A DNA stretch of 64,000 nucleotides from JAAXHF01 sp963665955 (GCA_965231765.1 OZ246887.1:1674001-1738000); one strand, 5' to 3'; numbered from the stretch's first letter, positions 8,923 to 17,265 are shown. Notes: generated from the sequence alone by a model not told the origin. Numbers and translations: made by a program.

Positions 8923-9786
8923 TCACAGATTCGCCTTCACATCCGCCAGAAAACCGATCACAGCCGTGCCAAAGGCATCATTTTGGTCTCCAGCAACCAT
9001 GTGACCGGCATCTGAAACATCTGCATATTCAGCATGTGGAACAGCGGCTCGAAACTCGTCCGCAGTCTCTTCGCTGACCACATCGCTGACTTTCCCTCGG
9101 ACGAGCAGAGTAGGGACCTGCAAGGCGCGTGCAGCAGCCATCATCCGCGCTGGGTCGCGGCGTAAACGGGCTGGGCTGAGCATCTCAGGGTCCCAGTGCC
9201 AACGATAGCGACCGTCTTCCCCTTTGCGCAGGTTCTTTTCCAAGCCACTCAGGTTTTTTGGCCGTGGACGATTGGGGAGATAGGCGGCAACGTAATCGGC
9301 AGCTTCGTCAAGATTGGCAAAACCGTTGGGTCGGCCGGTCATAAAAGCCCGAATCCGATCAACGCCCTCCTGCTCCACGCGTGGGGTAATATCGACCAAG
9401 ACCACAGCCGAGCTCACCGGCTCGGGCGATTCGCCTTCAGTCAACAGAGACGTCATGCCACCGAGAGAGGCACCAATCAGCACCGGTTTCTGCGAAAAAT
9501 AGCTCAAGACCTTGTGTAGGTCGGCGACGTACGCGTCAATATTATAGTTACCGTCTGGCGCCCAGGTGCTCTCGCCATGGCCGCGTAAATCCAGCGCAAC
9601 GGCGTACCATCCCTGCCCGGCCAAGGTTTTGGCCGTTCCCCCCCAGGCAAAGCGGGTTTGCCCTCCACCATGTAAGAGAAGTACGGGAGGCTCGTCACTC
9701 GAACCCCAGGCATCGGCAGTGAGTTTGATATCACTGGAAACCTGATACTGAATCTTGTGTGGCGAAACATGCTCTTGGTCTGACAT
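8923..9786 (-). CDS. Alpha/beta-fold hydrolase
   Basis: 287 residues from the ATG at 9786, which is preceded by AAGGAA. Alpha/beta-hydrolase fold: oxyanion loop LLHGGGQTRFAWG, nucleophile elbow GASLGG (Ser), acid region VRGKVSDVVSEE, and catalytic His in SDAGHMVAGDQ near the C terminus. The DLRGHGES motif is also present. The substrate cannot be told; epoxide, ester or ring-cleavage C-C hydrolases share these motifs. It has no signal peptide, so it should be cytoplasmic. The MFS gene upstream on the same strand may be its partner. Confidence 0.85.
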   Translation of the reverse strand: MSDQEHVSPHKIQYQVSSDIKLTADAWGSSDEPPVLLLHGGGQTRFAWGGTAKTLAGQGWYAVALDLRGHGESTWAPDGNYNIDAYVADLHKVLSYFSQKPVLIGASLGGMTSLLTEGESPEPVSSAVVLVDITPRVEQEGVDRIRAFMTGRPNGFANLDEAADYVAAYLPNRPRPKNLSGLEKNLRKGEDGRYRWHWDPEMLSPARLRRDPARMMAAARALQVPTLLVRGKVSDVVSEETADEFRAAVPHAEYADVSDAGHMVAGDQNDAFGTAVIGFLADVKANL

Positions 9787-9887
9787 ACGTGTTCCTTCGT
9801 TATAGAGATAAAAATAAGACGGCACAGTAGCAGCCTGATCCCCGTCGAACAAGCCTAATAAGGGTCAGTCTAGAACTGAACGCTCAG

Positions 9888-11177
9888 TCAGCCCAGCCTT
9901 GCTGCCGGAACGCTGCTGGGTGCAACTGGTTCCCACACAATGGGTCGAATAGGCACCATAAAAAGGATCGCTGAACAGACAACCCCGACCCCGGAGGCAA
10001 CAAAGAACGGCAGCAACCAATTACCGCCTGCGCCTGCCAGCATGTAGCCTGCGCTCAATGGTCCTAAAAAGCCGGCAAATGTCCCCAGTGTGTTAATCAA
10101 GCCGAAAATAGCCCCCGCAAAATTCGGGTTAAATTCTATCGCAACAGTCGAAAAACCAGACAAGGCGATAGTAAACAAGGCGTAGAAAAACACCAATAGA
10201 ATGACACACACAAGCGGAGACGATACGAGCGCCGCGCTTAATAAACACGGCACTGCCAATCCCACCCCGATCCCACCTAACCGCAGGCGGGCAAACTCGA
10301 CACTCCAGCCTTGGCGCAAGAGATAGTCTGCAAACACCCCACCACCAACCAGACCGATGAATCCACCGCCATGCACAAAAATGCCAATCGTGCCCATGGT
10401 CGCCAGGCCAAAGCCGCGCGCTTCCACCAAATAGGTTGGAAACCAGAACAGAAACAGCCAGCCAATATAGGCAAAGCACATATAGCCGAGCGAGACCACC
10501 AACAGCGGCCAGTTGGTAAACAAAATTTTGATCGGCAGAGGAACATGCGGCTTCGGGCTCACATTCGCGACAATATAGTCTCGCTCCTCAGCCGTTATCC
10601 CAGAATGGGTCTGCGGAGAATCAGTCGAGTACCACAGCCAGGCAACAATCCACACAAAACCCAAGATAGCGTTGACATAAAAGACGGTCTGCCACGAACT
10701 CTGCAGAATGATCCACGTCGTCAGAGGATAGGCCACCATCTGGCCAACTGTAATCCCCGAGATACTCAAATTATGCGCCCGACCAAATTCGGGGCGTGGA
10801 ATCCAGCGGGAATTGATTGAGGCCATAGCGGGAAAGGTCATCGACTCAAACACCCCGACCAAAAAACGCAAGGCTAACAGCAAAGCAAACGCCCGCTCGC
10901 CAAATGGAGTCAGCAAGGTAAACAGCGAGAAACCAAAAAAGGCCACGGCTAAGACATTGCGTCCGCTCCAGCGATCGGCGATGATTCCCCCTGGCAGCTG
11001 ACCCATGGCATAGCCAATCAGGAAGATCGAAAATACCCAACCGAACAAGTCTTTATCCCAGCCAGTCGCCGCCATCATAACTGGAGCAGCGACTGAGATA
11101 TTGACCCGATCAACGTAATTGATGACCGAACTGCAAAACAGCAGGCCAGTCATATTGTAGCGCACAGGCCAAGCCAT
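9888..11177 (-). CDS. MFS transporter, anion:cation symporter type
   Basis: 429 residues with about 12 hydrophobic segments. The N-terminal motif INYVDRVNISVAAP and the loop GGIIADRWSGRNVL (MFS signature between TM2 and TM3) place it with the ACS family, which takes up organic anions such as hexuronates, galactarate, phthalate or allantoate. GAGGGG precedes the ATG. A close paralogue, broken by a frameshift, lies at 45479-46701; both start AWPVRYN and share WLWYSTD. The substrate is unknown. Transcribed toward the hydrolase and divergent from the luciferase-like gene. Confidence 0.88.
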   Translation of the reverse strand: MAWPVRYNMTGLLFCSSVINYVDRVNISVAAPVMMAATGWDKDLFGWVFSIFLIGYAMGQLPGGIIADRWSGRNVLAVAFFGFSLFTLLTPFGERAFALLLALRFLVGVFESMTFPAMASINSRWIPRPEFGRAHNLSISGITVGQMVAYPLTTWIILQSSWQTVFYVNAILGFVWIVAWLWYSTDSPQTHSGITAEERDYIVANVSPKPHVPLPIKILFTNWPLLVVSLGYMCFAYIGWLFLFWFPTYLVEARGFGLATMGTIGIFVHGGGFIGLVGGGVFADYLLRQGWSVEFARLRLGGIGVGLAVPCLLSAALVSSPLVCVILLVFFYALFTIALSGFSTVAIEFNPNFAGAIFGLINTLGTFAGFLGPLSAGYMLAGAGGNWLLPFFVASGVGVVCSAILFMVPIRPIVWEPVAPSSVPAARLG

Positions 11178-11207
11178 GGTTCCCCTCTCATTTTTCAGAC
11201 CGGCCGG

Positions 11208-11236
11208 ACTCTACTACGATCGGGGCAAACTCACAA
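11208..11236 (-). promoter_or_regulatory. Possible promoter for the MFS gene
   Basis: Minus strand: TTGTGA (11231-11236), 17-base spacer, TAGAGT (11208-11213), each 4 of 6 to consensus, 31 bp before the MFS start in the divergent gap. A weak match. Confidence 0.3.
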
Positions 11237-11343
11237 GAGATTTGAGCAGCTGGCATGAATCGGGGGCAAGCTCTTGCATAAATCGAAAAAAAACGAGTAT
11301 GCACTTTGCAGGCTGACTGACTGGCCTATGTTAGGGAGTAACT

Positions 11344-12192
11344 ATGAAACTCGGTATCACCATGTCTCCAACAGAGTATTCCATCCGGCCTGATGAGCTG
11401 GCTCGGGCGTGTGAGGAGCGCGGCTTTGAGTCGATCTGGTTTCCTGAACACTCGCATATTCCTGTCAGCCGTCGTTCGCCTGTGCCGACGGGGGCTGAGG
11501 AGATGCCCAAAGAGTATGCCTACACATATGATTTATTTGCTGCTTTGACCGCTGCAGCGGGTGCGACAAAGACAATCAAGCTTGGCAGCGGGATTTGCCT
11601 CGCGGCACAGCGCGACCCGATCACGATGGCCAAGCAGGTGGCGTCACTCGATCAGCTCTCCAATGGCCGCGTGCTGTTTGGCATTGGCGGGGGGTGGAAC
11701 GCTGAAGAGATGGAAAACCATGGCGCTCCGTTTGCCCACCGCTGGAAAATCCTGCGTGAGAAAATTGAAGCCATGAAAGCGATTTGGACCCAAAAAGCTG
11801 CCGAGTATCATGGCGAGTTTGTGAACTTTGACCCGATCTGGTCCTATCCCAAACCCGTCCAGCAGCCTCACCCGCCTGTTCTGTTGGGAACGCTTTTCTC
11901 AGGCGGACTGCATCGTGTCATAAATTACTGCGACGGCTGGCTTCCCGTTGGGGCAACAGTTCAGGATTTACCCGTAGCCATCCACGAACTCCGTACCCAG
12001 GCAGAGCAAGCGGGTAGGAAGGCAAACGAGGTCCCAGTTTCGATCTTTATGGCTCCAGGTGATGAAGCTGTCCTGCGGCAGTATCAAGACATGGGAGCAC
12101 ACCGGGCGATTTTCTTCGTGCCGCCCGAGTCGGCGGCTCGCGCGCTTCCCCTTCTTGATACTTATGCTCGTTTTGTGCCGCAATTTCAGTGA
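11344..12192 (+). CDS. Luciferase-like (LLM class) flavin/F420 oxidoreductase
   Basis: 282 residues, start supported by AGGGAG. TIM-barrel bacterial-luciferase-like family: ESIWFPEHSHIP near residue 32, IKLGSGICLAAQRDPITMAKQVASLDQLSNGRVLFGIGGGW at about 77-118, and the C-terminal part PVLLGTLFSGGLHRVINYCDGW. Members use reduced FMN or F420; the sequence alone does not settle which. A second, more distant family member is at 32971-34035. The substrate is unknown. Divergent from the MFS gene. Confidence 0.85.
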   Translation: MKLGITMSPTEYSIRPDELARACEERGFESIWFPEHSHIPVSRRSPVPTGAEEMPKEYAYTYDLFAALTAAAGATKTIKLGSGICLAAQRDPITMAKQVASLDQLSNGRVLFGIGGGWNAEEMENHGAPFAHRWKILREKIEAMKAIWTQKAAEYHGEFVNFDPIWSYPKPVQQPHPPVLLGTLFSGGLHRVINYCDGWLPVGATVQDLPVAIHELRTQAEQAGRKANEVPVSIFMAPGDEAVLRQYQDMGAHRAIFFVPPESAARALPLLDTYARFVPQFQ

Positions 12193-12337
12193 GGTCTATC
12201 GCTCCCGATCTCATTCCCTCTGCAGCCCGCGCAATACGGCTCAATTCGGTATGTCAATCGGGAACTTTCCAACCAATAGCCCTGTTTGATTCACTGAAAC
12301 AGAAGCGATACAGTCAGCACCGGCCAAGAATTTCCGT

Positions 12338-12601
12338 ATGAATTGTGAAATCTACAAAGATCTTGTAGCAGCCCATGTCGATGACGTCCTCAGTTCAGGC
12401 GAACGCAAAGATGTTGAGGAACACCTGGGGGCTTGCCAAGAGTGCCAGCTACTACTGTTCGGTCAGGAGCAAGAGTTTCTGCGCTGGATAGCGACCTTCA
12501 GTAGCCTCTCCCATGCGACCAGACCACTCTCTGAGGCTGCCCAGTATGAGACCTCTAGACAAATGTCCAACTGGCTGGTTTCTTTGCCTGTGTATCATTA
12601 A
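12338..12601 (+). CDS. Small zf-HC2 zinc-finger protein, anti-sigma-factor-like
   Basis: 87 residues. Cys3 and the HxxxCxxC cluster (His29, Cys33, Cys36) reproduce the zf-HC2 zinc site typical of anti-sigma factors that restrain ECF sigma factors. Unlike classic anti-sigmas there is no clear transmembrane segment, and no sigma-factor gene is adjacent. It starts the plus-strand series that leads into the buf genes, so it may regulate them; that is inference. No strong ribosome site is seen (ATTTCCGT before ATG). Confidence 0.65.
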   Translation: MNCEIYKDLVAAHVDDVLSSGERKDVEEHLGACQECQLLLFGQEQEFLRWIATFSSLSHATRPLSEAAQYETSRQMSNWLVSLPVYH

Positions 12602-12627
12602 TTGTCCTTTGGGTTAAGGAAGATCAT

Positions 12628-12933
12628 GTGGCCCACCAATCTCCTTCTATTTCACCTACTCCATCCGCCTCGCCCGCTTCTCCTGCTCAGACTCGCTCGG
12701 CACGCCACTTCTTCTCCCACTGGTTTCGGCGTGAGACAGTCACCCGAGCGGTCAAGGTCGCCTGTATCGTTGGGCCAACCCTGACGCTCATTAACCAATA
12801 CGATGTCCTGCTCAATATGGACTTTTCATTCCGCTTATTTGCCAAAATTGCATTGACCTTTCTTGTGCCGTACAGCGTTTCTTCATTCTCTTCTGCGCAA
12901 GCGTATATGGACAAGGAAACCCCGGCGACTTGA
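12628..12933 (+). CDS. NrtS-like small membrane protein
   Basis: 101 residues from a GTG with AAGGA upstream. After a Ser/Pro-rich N-terminal region, the pattern ETVTRAVKVACIVGPTLTLINQYD...FAKIALTFLVPYSVSSFSSA resembles the NrtS family: two transmembrane helices with RRALKVA and INHGD-type motifs. NrtS has been linked to nitrate/nitrite transport in some bacteria. The assignment comes from recalled family pattern only. It is 26 bp after the zf-HC2 gene, so the two probably share a transcript. Confidence 0.55.
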   Translation: MAHQSPSISPTPSASPASPAQTRSARHFFSHWFRRETVTRAVKVACIVGPTLTLINQYDVLLNMDFSFRLFAKIALTFLVPYSVSSFSSAQAYMDKETPAT

Positions 12934-13033
12934 AACTTTTTCTGGCAGGAAAGCATTTATACAAATGCGGCCTGAAGTACGCGACTCACTGAGCCAATCT
13001 CCCAAATGTGTCCGATAAGGGGGCAGAAAAAGA

Positions 13034-13729
13034 ATGAGACAATCGATCGCAATAGTGTGTAGCCTGGCTGGCGCCTTCCTCTTTCTCAGTCAGCCCGTCC
13101 AAGCGGAAGACACAACGTATACGGCAAAAGACTCGCTCGGGAATAGCGCATTTACGGCCATTTTTGATGCAGTCTTGGGTGAACGGATTACTGCTGTCAG
13201 CTCAGCTATTGGTTGTACGATCACAGTCGATGAGGCCCAGAAAGAAGGCAGCGCCACATGCTCTGTTCCTCTCACTTCGATCATGGTTGATAATGAACCA
13301 ACCAAGACTGAGCATTTCCAAGAGTGGACAACTAATAAAAAAAGTGAAGCCACAGAGTGCACTCTTGAGCTAGCTATTCCCAAGGTTTCAGTTGATAGGG
13401 CGCTGGAGGCCAAAAAGTCGACAACATTCAGTACCGAAGGCACTTTCACGATCTGCGGCCGTGGGCGTGAAGGCGGCGAACCCGAAGCGATCAGCGGCAG
13501 CATTGTGTATTTACCGCCGGGTGCGTATGGAAAAAATCCAACGCTTCGAGTGCGGGCCAAGATCGAAAAATTTAACCGCGAGGAATACGGCATTAGCCCA
13601 GCTGCCACCGCAGGCTGGTTAGCGCGGGTCCAACAGTTAGCGCCGGTTGTCTCAGCTGAAGGCACGATTGAAGTCAATATTTTTGCTACCGCTCCGCTGA
13701 AGGAGACAGCTCAGAAAAAAAGCGAATAG
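13034..13729 (+). CDS. Exported protein of unknown function, YceI-like features
   Basis: 231 residues with a clear signal peptide (MRQSIAIVCSLAGAFLFLSQ, cleavage near VQA). The mature part is beta-rich with four Cys. Patterns such as DNEPTKTEHFQEWTTN and TTFSTEGTFTICGRGREG recall the YceI lipocalin-like fold (perturbation of a hydrophobic ligand-binding barrel), but the match is loose. It lies about 100 bp upstream of the bufA start and is the last gene before the buf operon. Possibly a periplasmic binding protein functioning with it; not certain. Confidence 0.6.
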   Translation: MRQSIAIVCSLAGAFLFLSQPVQAEDTTYTAKDSLGNSAFTAIFDAVLGERITAVSSAIGCTITVDEAQKEGSATCSVPLTSIMVDNEPTKTEHFQEWTTNKKSEATECTLELAIPKVSVDRALEAKKSTTFSTEGTFTICGRGREGGEPEAISGSIVYLPPGAYGKNPTLRVRAKIEKFNREEYGISPAATAGWLARVQQLAPVVSAEGTIEVNIFATAPLKETAQKKSE

Positions 13730-13767
13730 TCATGCAAACAAAGGGGGTGCCAGCGCAACAAACGGAC

Positions 13768-13803
13768 ACACATGTGTTAGTAAGAAGAACGCGCCTGTGG
13801 CGC
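13768..13803. promoter_or_regulatory. Two palindromes in the bufA leader
   Basis: The 109-bp gap before bufA contains the perfect palindrome ACACATGTGT (13768-13777) and a 5-bp hairpin GCGCC-TGT-GGCGC (13791-13803). The first could be a dimeric repressor site and the second a leader hairpin. No convincing -35/-10 pair was seen. Confidence 0.3.
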
Positions 13804-13838
13804 AAACAATACACCACTCTCAACGAGGAGGATCTCAT

Positions 13839-14099
13839 ATGAGGATCGGAAAAGGTTTTATGGTCGCAAGTGCAGTCGCGAGTTTGGTCTTAGCCGGTGG
13901 TCTCACCGCCCAGGCCGACGAGAACAAGAAGAGCGAAGCTGTGAATTGTGCTGGGACAAACGCCTGCAAAGGCCAGGGCAGCTGCGCCGGTGCGAGCAAC
14001 TCCTGCAAAGCCCAGAACGAGTGCAAAGGCCAGGGCTGGACAGAAGCTGAGAGCGCTGAAGCTTGCACCGAAGCTGGCGGTACGGTTGTCACGTCCTAA
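13839..14099 (+). CDS. bufA: Bufferin-type precursor peptide (Cys-rich, exported)
   Basis: 86 residues from an ATG directly behind GAGGAGG. A signal peptide covers about residues 1-26 (VASLVLAGGLTAQA). The mature peptide has six Cys at 37, 43, 49, 56, 62 and 76; the first five sit in Gly/Asn/Lys-rich repeats (NACKGQGSC, NSCKAQNECKGQGW). This matches DUF2282/BufA1-like precursors, which are modified by a DUF692 enzyme on Cys residues and help bind copper or other metals in the periplasm. The next two genes are that enzyme and its partner. Which Cys are modified cannot be read from sequence. A distal Cys in EACTEAGG is also typical of this family. Confidence 0.82.
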   Translation: MRIGKGFMVASAVASLVLAGGLTAQADENKKSEAVNCAGTNACKGQGSCAGASNSCKAQNECKGQGWTEAESAEACTEAGGTVVTS

Positions 14100-14117
14100 G
14101 TCTTCCTAACGAGAAAT

Positions 14118-14147
14118 GCCGGACTCTTGGCACGCCGAGAGTCCGGC
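14118..14147 (+). promoter_or_regulatory. Perfect 10-bp stem-loop between bufA and bufB
   Basis: GCCGGACTCT (14118-14127), loop of 10, AGAGTCCGGC (14138-14147). It starts 18 bp after the bufA stop and ends 38 bp before the bufB start. No T-run follows, so it is not a canonical terminator. It could protect the bufA transcript end or attenuate read-through, giving more precursor than enzyme. Confidence 0.6.
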
Positions 14148-14185
14148 CGGTGTCTCAGAACATTTTCCCAGAAAAATTTCATTGT

Positions 14186-15070
14186 ATGGCAAGTCCATTT
14201 CCCTACCTCGGTCACGGAGTTGGTCTGCGCACCAAACACTTCCCTCGGGTCTGGGAGGGGACGGCAAAAATTGACTGGTTCGAAGCGATCTCCGAAAACT
14301 TCATGATTCGTGGTGGACGTCCGCTGGCTATCTTGGAAAAAGCTCGCGAAGCGGCGCCGCTGGTGCTCCACGGAGTTTCCCTGTCGATCGGCTCAACTGA
14401 TCCGCTCAACGAAACCTATCTCACCGATCTGCGCCAGCTGATTGCTCGGTTCGAACCTGCTCTGGTGTCTGACCATCTGTGCTGGGGCAGCATTGGCGGC
14501 CATTATGCGCATGATCTACTGCCCTTACCCTACACGGAAGAAGCCTTGGCAGTTGTTGTTGAACGGGTGCAAACGGTTCAAAACGCACTCAGCAGACAGA
14601 TTCTGATTGAAAATGTCTCTAGCTATCTGACATATGCGCATTCCAGCATGCCGGAGTGGGAATTTCTTGCAGCGATTGCTGAGCAAGCTGACTGTGGCAT
14701 TCTGCTCGACGTGAACAACATTTATGTCAGTGCCACCAATCACGAGTTCGACCCGGAAGATTACCTGGCGGCGATGCCCAAAGATCGTATTGGCCAGATT
14801 CATCTGGCCGGCCATAGCAACAAAGAACGCTATCTGCTTGATACCCACGACGGGCCGGTTATCGATCCAGTCTGGACTCTGTATCGCTCAGCCTTGCGTC
14901 GCTTTGGCCGTGTTTCGACTCTGATTGAGTGGGATGACAAAATCCCGGAGTTTGACGAATTATGTGCCGAAGCCGAACGTGCCCGAGCGCATGAAATTGA
15001 TGTACTCGGCAAACCGGGAAAACAGGAAGAATTAGCAAAATTGGGAAAAACCGATGTCGTCGCTGCGTGA
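14186..15070 (+). CDS. bufB: DUF692 / MNIO-family maturase
   Basis: 294 residues, TIM-barrel multinuclear non-heme iron oxidase family (MbnB relatives). Candidate metal ligands: His62 (LHGVSLSIG), Asp96-His97 (SDHLCW), Glu142 (IENVSSYL), Asp175 and Asn178 (DVNNIYVS), His206/His210 (IHLAGH), Asp219-His221 (DTHDGP), Glu248 (LIEWD). These enzymes oxidise Cys residues of precursor peptides to heterocycles such as thiooxazole. The ATG at 14186 is chosen because it fits the family N terminus (PYLGHGVGLRTKHF), though the ribosome site is weak. It overlaps bufC by 17 bases, indicating translational coupling. Confidence 0.88.
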   Translation: MASPFPYLGHGVGLRTKHFPRVWEGTAKIDWFEAISENFMIRGGRPLAILEKAREAAPLVLHGVSLSIGSTDPLNETYLTDLRQLIARFEPALVSDHLCWGSIGGHYAHDLLPLPYTEEALAVVVERVQTVQNALSRQILIENVSSYLTYAHSSMPEWEFLAAIAEQADCGILLDVNNIYVSATNHEFDPEDYLAAMPKDRIGQIHLAGHSNKERYLLDTHDGPVIDPVWTLYRSALRRFGRVSTLIEWDDKIPEFDELCAEAERARAHEIDVLGKPGKQEELAKLGKTDVVAA

Positions 15071-15851
15071 GCTGCAATTCAGCTTTTTTCGTTCGCTGGC
15101 GACCTCGCCAGGCGCGAGCACGGGTTTTGATCCGCTCGTCCTGGGCCACATCGAAGGCAACACCAAGCTCAGTTCAGCTGAACGCTTCAACATCTATGCC
15201 CAGATGTATTTTGCGCGTGTGGTGGATGTTCTGAGTCAAAACTTCCCGCGTGTGTACGCAATCCTCGGCTTTGATCAGTTTCAGAACCTTGTGAGAGATT
15301 ACATCGCTCAATACCCGTCTACGTATCCGACCATACAGGATGTCGGCGAGCGTTTTGCCGATTTTGTCGCAACCTGCCAGACGAGAAAAATCCCACCGTT
15401 CCTGGCCGATTTGGCCTGTCTTGAATGGCTACGGCTGGAGGTCTTTGACGCCCCAGATGCAAAACCGCTACAACTTGAAGATCTGCAAACGATTGCGCCA
15501 GACGATTGGCCGAATCTCCACTTTCAGCTGATTCCGGCGTCCCAGGTTTTCCACAGCACCTGGCCAGTCCACAGCCTGTGGGCGGCACAGAACACCGATC
15601 AGCCGGGAGCAGATGTTCAGCCACAAGCGACCACAGTCCGTATCTGGCGCCACGACTTTCTGATCTATCAAACCGTGATGGCCCAAACCGAGCAACTCGC
15701 CTTTGCAGCTGTCCAAGCGGGAGAATCCTTTGCCGGTGTGTGCGCCGCTCTTGAAGCAGTCGTCTCGTCCGAAGAGGCGCCTCAGGAGATGGGCAGTTTG
15801 CTACTGCGCTGGATTGAAGATGGCGTGTTGGCGCGGCTCGAGACAAGCTAA
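15054..15851 (+). CDS. bufC: DUF2063-family maturation partner
   Basis: 265 residues. The N-terminal region (LRELQFSFFRSLAT...LSSAERFNIYAQMYFARVVDVLSQNFPRVYAILG) is the HvfC/BufC N-terminal domain formerly called a putative DNA-binding domain. In related systems it acts as the recognition partner that presents the precursor leader to the MNIO enzyme. The C-terminal part (about 110-265) is a variable helical/beta domain. Its start lies inside bufB, so the two proteins are probably made in step. Confidence 0.85.
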   Translation: MSSLRELQFSFFRSLATSPGASTGFDPLVLGHIEGNTKLSSAERFNIYAQMYFARVVDVLSQNFPRVYAILGFDQFQNLVRDYIAQYPSTYPTIQDVGERFADFVATCQTRKIPPFLADLACLEWLRLEVFDAPDAKPLQLEDLQTIAPDDWPNLHFQLIPASQVFHSTWPVHSLWAAQNTDQPGADVQPQATTVRIWRHDFLIYQTVMAQTEQLAFAAVQAGESFAGVCAALEAVVSSEEAPQEMGSLLLRWIEDGVLARLETS

Positions 15852-15915
15852 GCCACTAGAGGTTTCCTGTTGGTGCGAACAGCGGGAGCACAGAGAAGAA
15901 GTGGGATAGCAGAAA

Positions 15916-15993
15916 ATGAGCATGTCAAAAGCGAAGACCAGGAAACCCAAGACTACACCTAAAACCCCATTTCCGGGGGAATTATATACTTGA
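15916..15993 (+). pseudogene. 25-codon basic ORF, possible N-terminal remnant
   Basis: An ATG at 15916 opens a 25-codon frame rich in Lys/Thr/Pro (MSMSKAKTRK...TPFPGELYT) that stops at 15991. It lies just before HsdS-like debris. Its composition fits the N terminus of a larger lost protein, or a short non-functional frame. I cannot name the parent gene. Confidence 0.25.
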
Positions 15994-16005
15994 CTAGCCT
16001 CTTGC

Positions 16006-16278
16006 ATGACGCCATCCCCGATCTTCCCCTCGAAAGACGGCCAGATACTTGTCCATCATACGCTCTGCGGCCGCACGCGAGTAGTAATCAATAGCCGAGA
16101 GGTTTCACGCTTTCCTCTACCTTTCCCACCTCTGAGCGAGCAGCAACCATTGATCGACAATTTGTTCCGCGAACACCGGGAGGCGGAAAGACTACGCCAG
16201 AAAGCAGCAGCCACTCGCACAAAAGCTTGGACGGACTTTGAGGCCGCTGTTTACGCAGGGAAGGAAGCAAGCGAATAG
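16006..16278 (+). pseudogene. hsdS: Remnant of a type I restriction specificity subunit (HsdS C terminus)
   Basis: The open part of this frame (from about 16096) reads REVSRFPLPFPPLSEQQPLIDNL, followed by a helix with REAERLRQKAAATRTKAWTDFEAAVY. This is the hallmark end of HsdS: the P-LPP-LSEQQ-I conserved region plus the coiled-coil spacer. The residues before it do not resemble the target-recognition domain, and no hsdM or hsdR is present. It is therefore a gene end left after deletion. It precedes the DUF4238 gene by 14 bp. Confidence 0.68.
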
Positions 16279-16292
16279 GAGTTAGACGCACT

Positions 16293-17153
16293 ATGAGTAA
16301 GCCAAAACGCCATAATGATCCAAAAGCCCATCATTTTAATCCTCAAATGCTCCAACGCCGATTTACGGACAAAGAAGGACGGCTATACTTCTATAACGAA
16401 TGGATTCCAGAAAAGGGTATTCTACAATCTAGCCCGGGAAATCTCTTCCGAGAGACACATCTCCATACTCAATATCTAGACAGCGGAGAAAGGGATTTCT
16501 CTGTGGAAGAGAATTTGTCCCAACTTGAAGGTGAAGCAAACGAGGTAATCGAAAAAATTGTCGAGAAAGCTCGCTCGGGAAAAGTTCCGTATCTGACTTC
16601 TCAGGAAAAGGAGACGTTCGATAAAATTTTCTATTTTCAGTGGAAACGCGTACCGGATTTTCTTAACGAAAGGTTACCGGATCATGAAATTGAGAAGGTC
16701 ATTTTGGACGGAATAGAACGTCATAAAGCGGCGGGAGAAGAGCTTTCACCGGAACTCCAAAATATAGAGAACGATCCGCGTACCATGTCCAGGATAAGAC
16801 GTAACCTGAGGGCTATGGCCATTGGGGAATCAAGCGAGGAATCGTTACGCCGTTTGGCAGAAGCGGGGCTCCTTGTCATACATGCTCCGAATGACAGTTT
16901 CATCATTGGAAGTCGCCCGATTCTGGAACGCCGTCTTCCTGATGAATCACCCGACAGTAAGCCAAGCCTTTTTTTACTGCCTCTTGCCCATGATGTGGCG
17001 GTTCAACTGTGCCTTTCCAAAGAGCAAGTCGAGTTGAAGATAGAGAAGAGAAGTAACCTCATTTGGGAAATCAACAAAGCCATAATGGCGCAAAGCACCG
17101 TAATCGCGGGACGCTCGCGTGAGTTAATCGCGTCGCTTGCTAGTGTACGATAG
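16293..17153 (+). CDS. DUF4238-family protein
   Basis: 286 residues, ATG preceded by AGGAG. The N-terminal signature NDPKAHHFNPQMLQRRFTDKEGRLYFY matches DUF4238, whose members begin with a His-rich 'HYVPQFYLRRF' type motif. The rest is charged and helical (EGEANEVIEKIVEKARSG; FYFQWKRVPDFLNERLPD), with a C-terminal beta portion around IIGSRPILE. The function is unknown. The gene is visibly richer in A+T than its neighbours and sits among restriction and toxin-antitoxin debris, suggesting horizontal acquisition and perhaps a role linked to mobile DNA; that is inference. Confidence 0.72.
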   Translation: MSKPKRHNDPKAHHFNPQMLQRRFTDKEGRLYFYNEWIPEKGILQSSPGNLFRETHLHTQYLDSGERDFSVEENLSQLEGEANEVIEKIVEKARSGKVPYLTSQEKETFDKIFYFQWKRVPDFLNERLPDHEIEKVILDGIERHKAAGEELSPELQNIENDPRTMSRIRRNLRAMAIGESSEESLRRLAEAGLLVIHAPNDSFIIGSRPILERRLPDESPDSKPSLFLLPLAHDVAVQLCLSKEQVELKIEKRSNLIWEINKAIMAQSTVIAGRSRELIASLASVR

Positions 17154-17265
17154 AAGCCGTATCCGAGCACCGTCCACCAGAGAAAATTCCTCTGGACAAG
17201 TGATACGCTGAAACGTCGCTAGCCCGTCTCCCTTCCCGAGGCTAGAATGCCCCTGGAGAAACCCT

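Noticed and set aside
11274..11303. Promoter TTGCAT/TATGCA before the first luciferase-like gene
   Set aside because: The -10 matches only 3 of 6 consensus bases and the spacer is 18; too weak to list.
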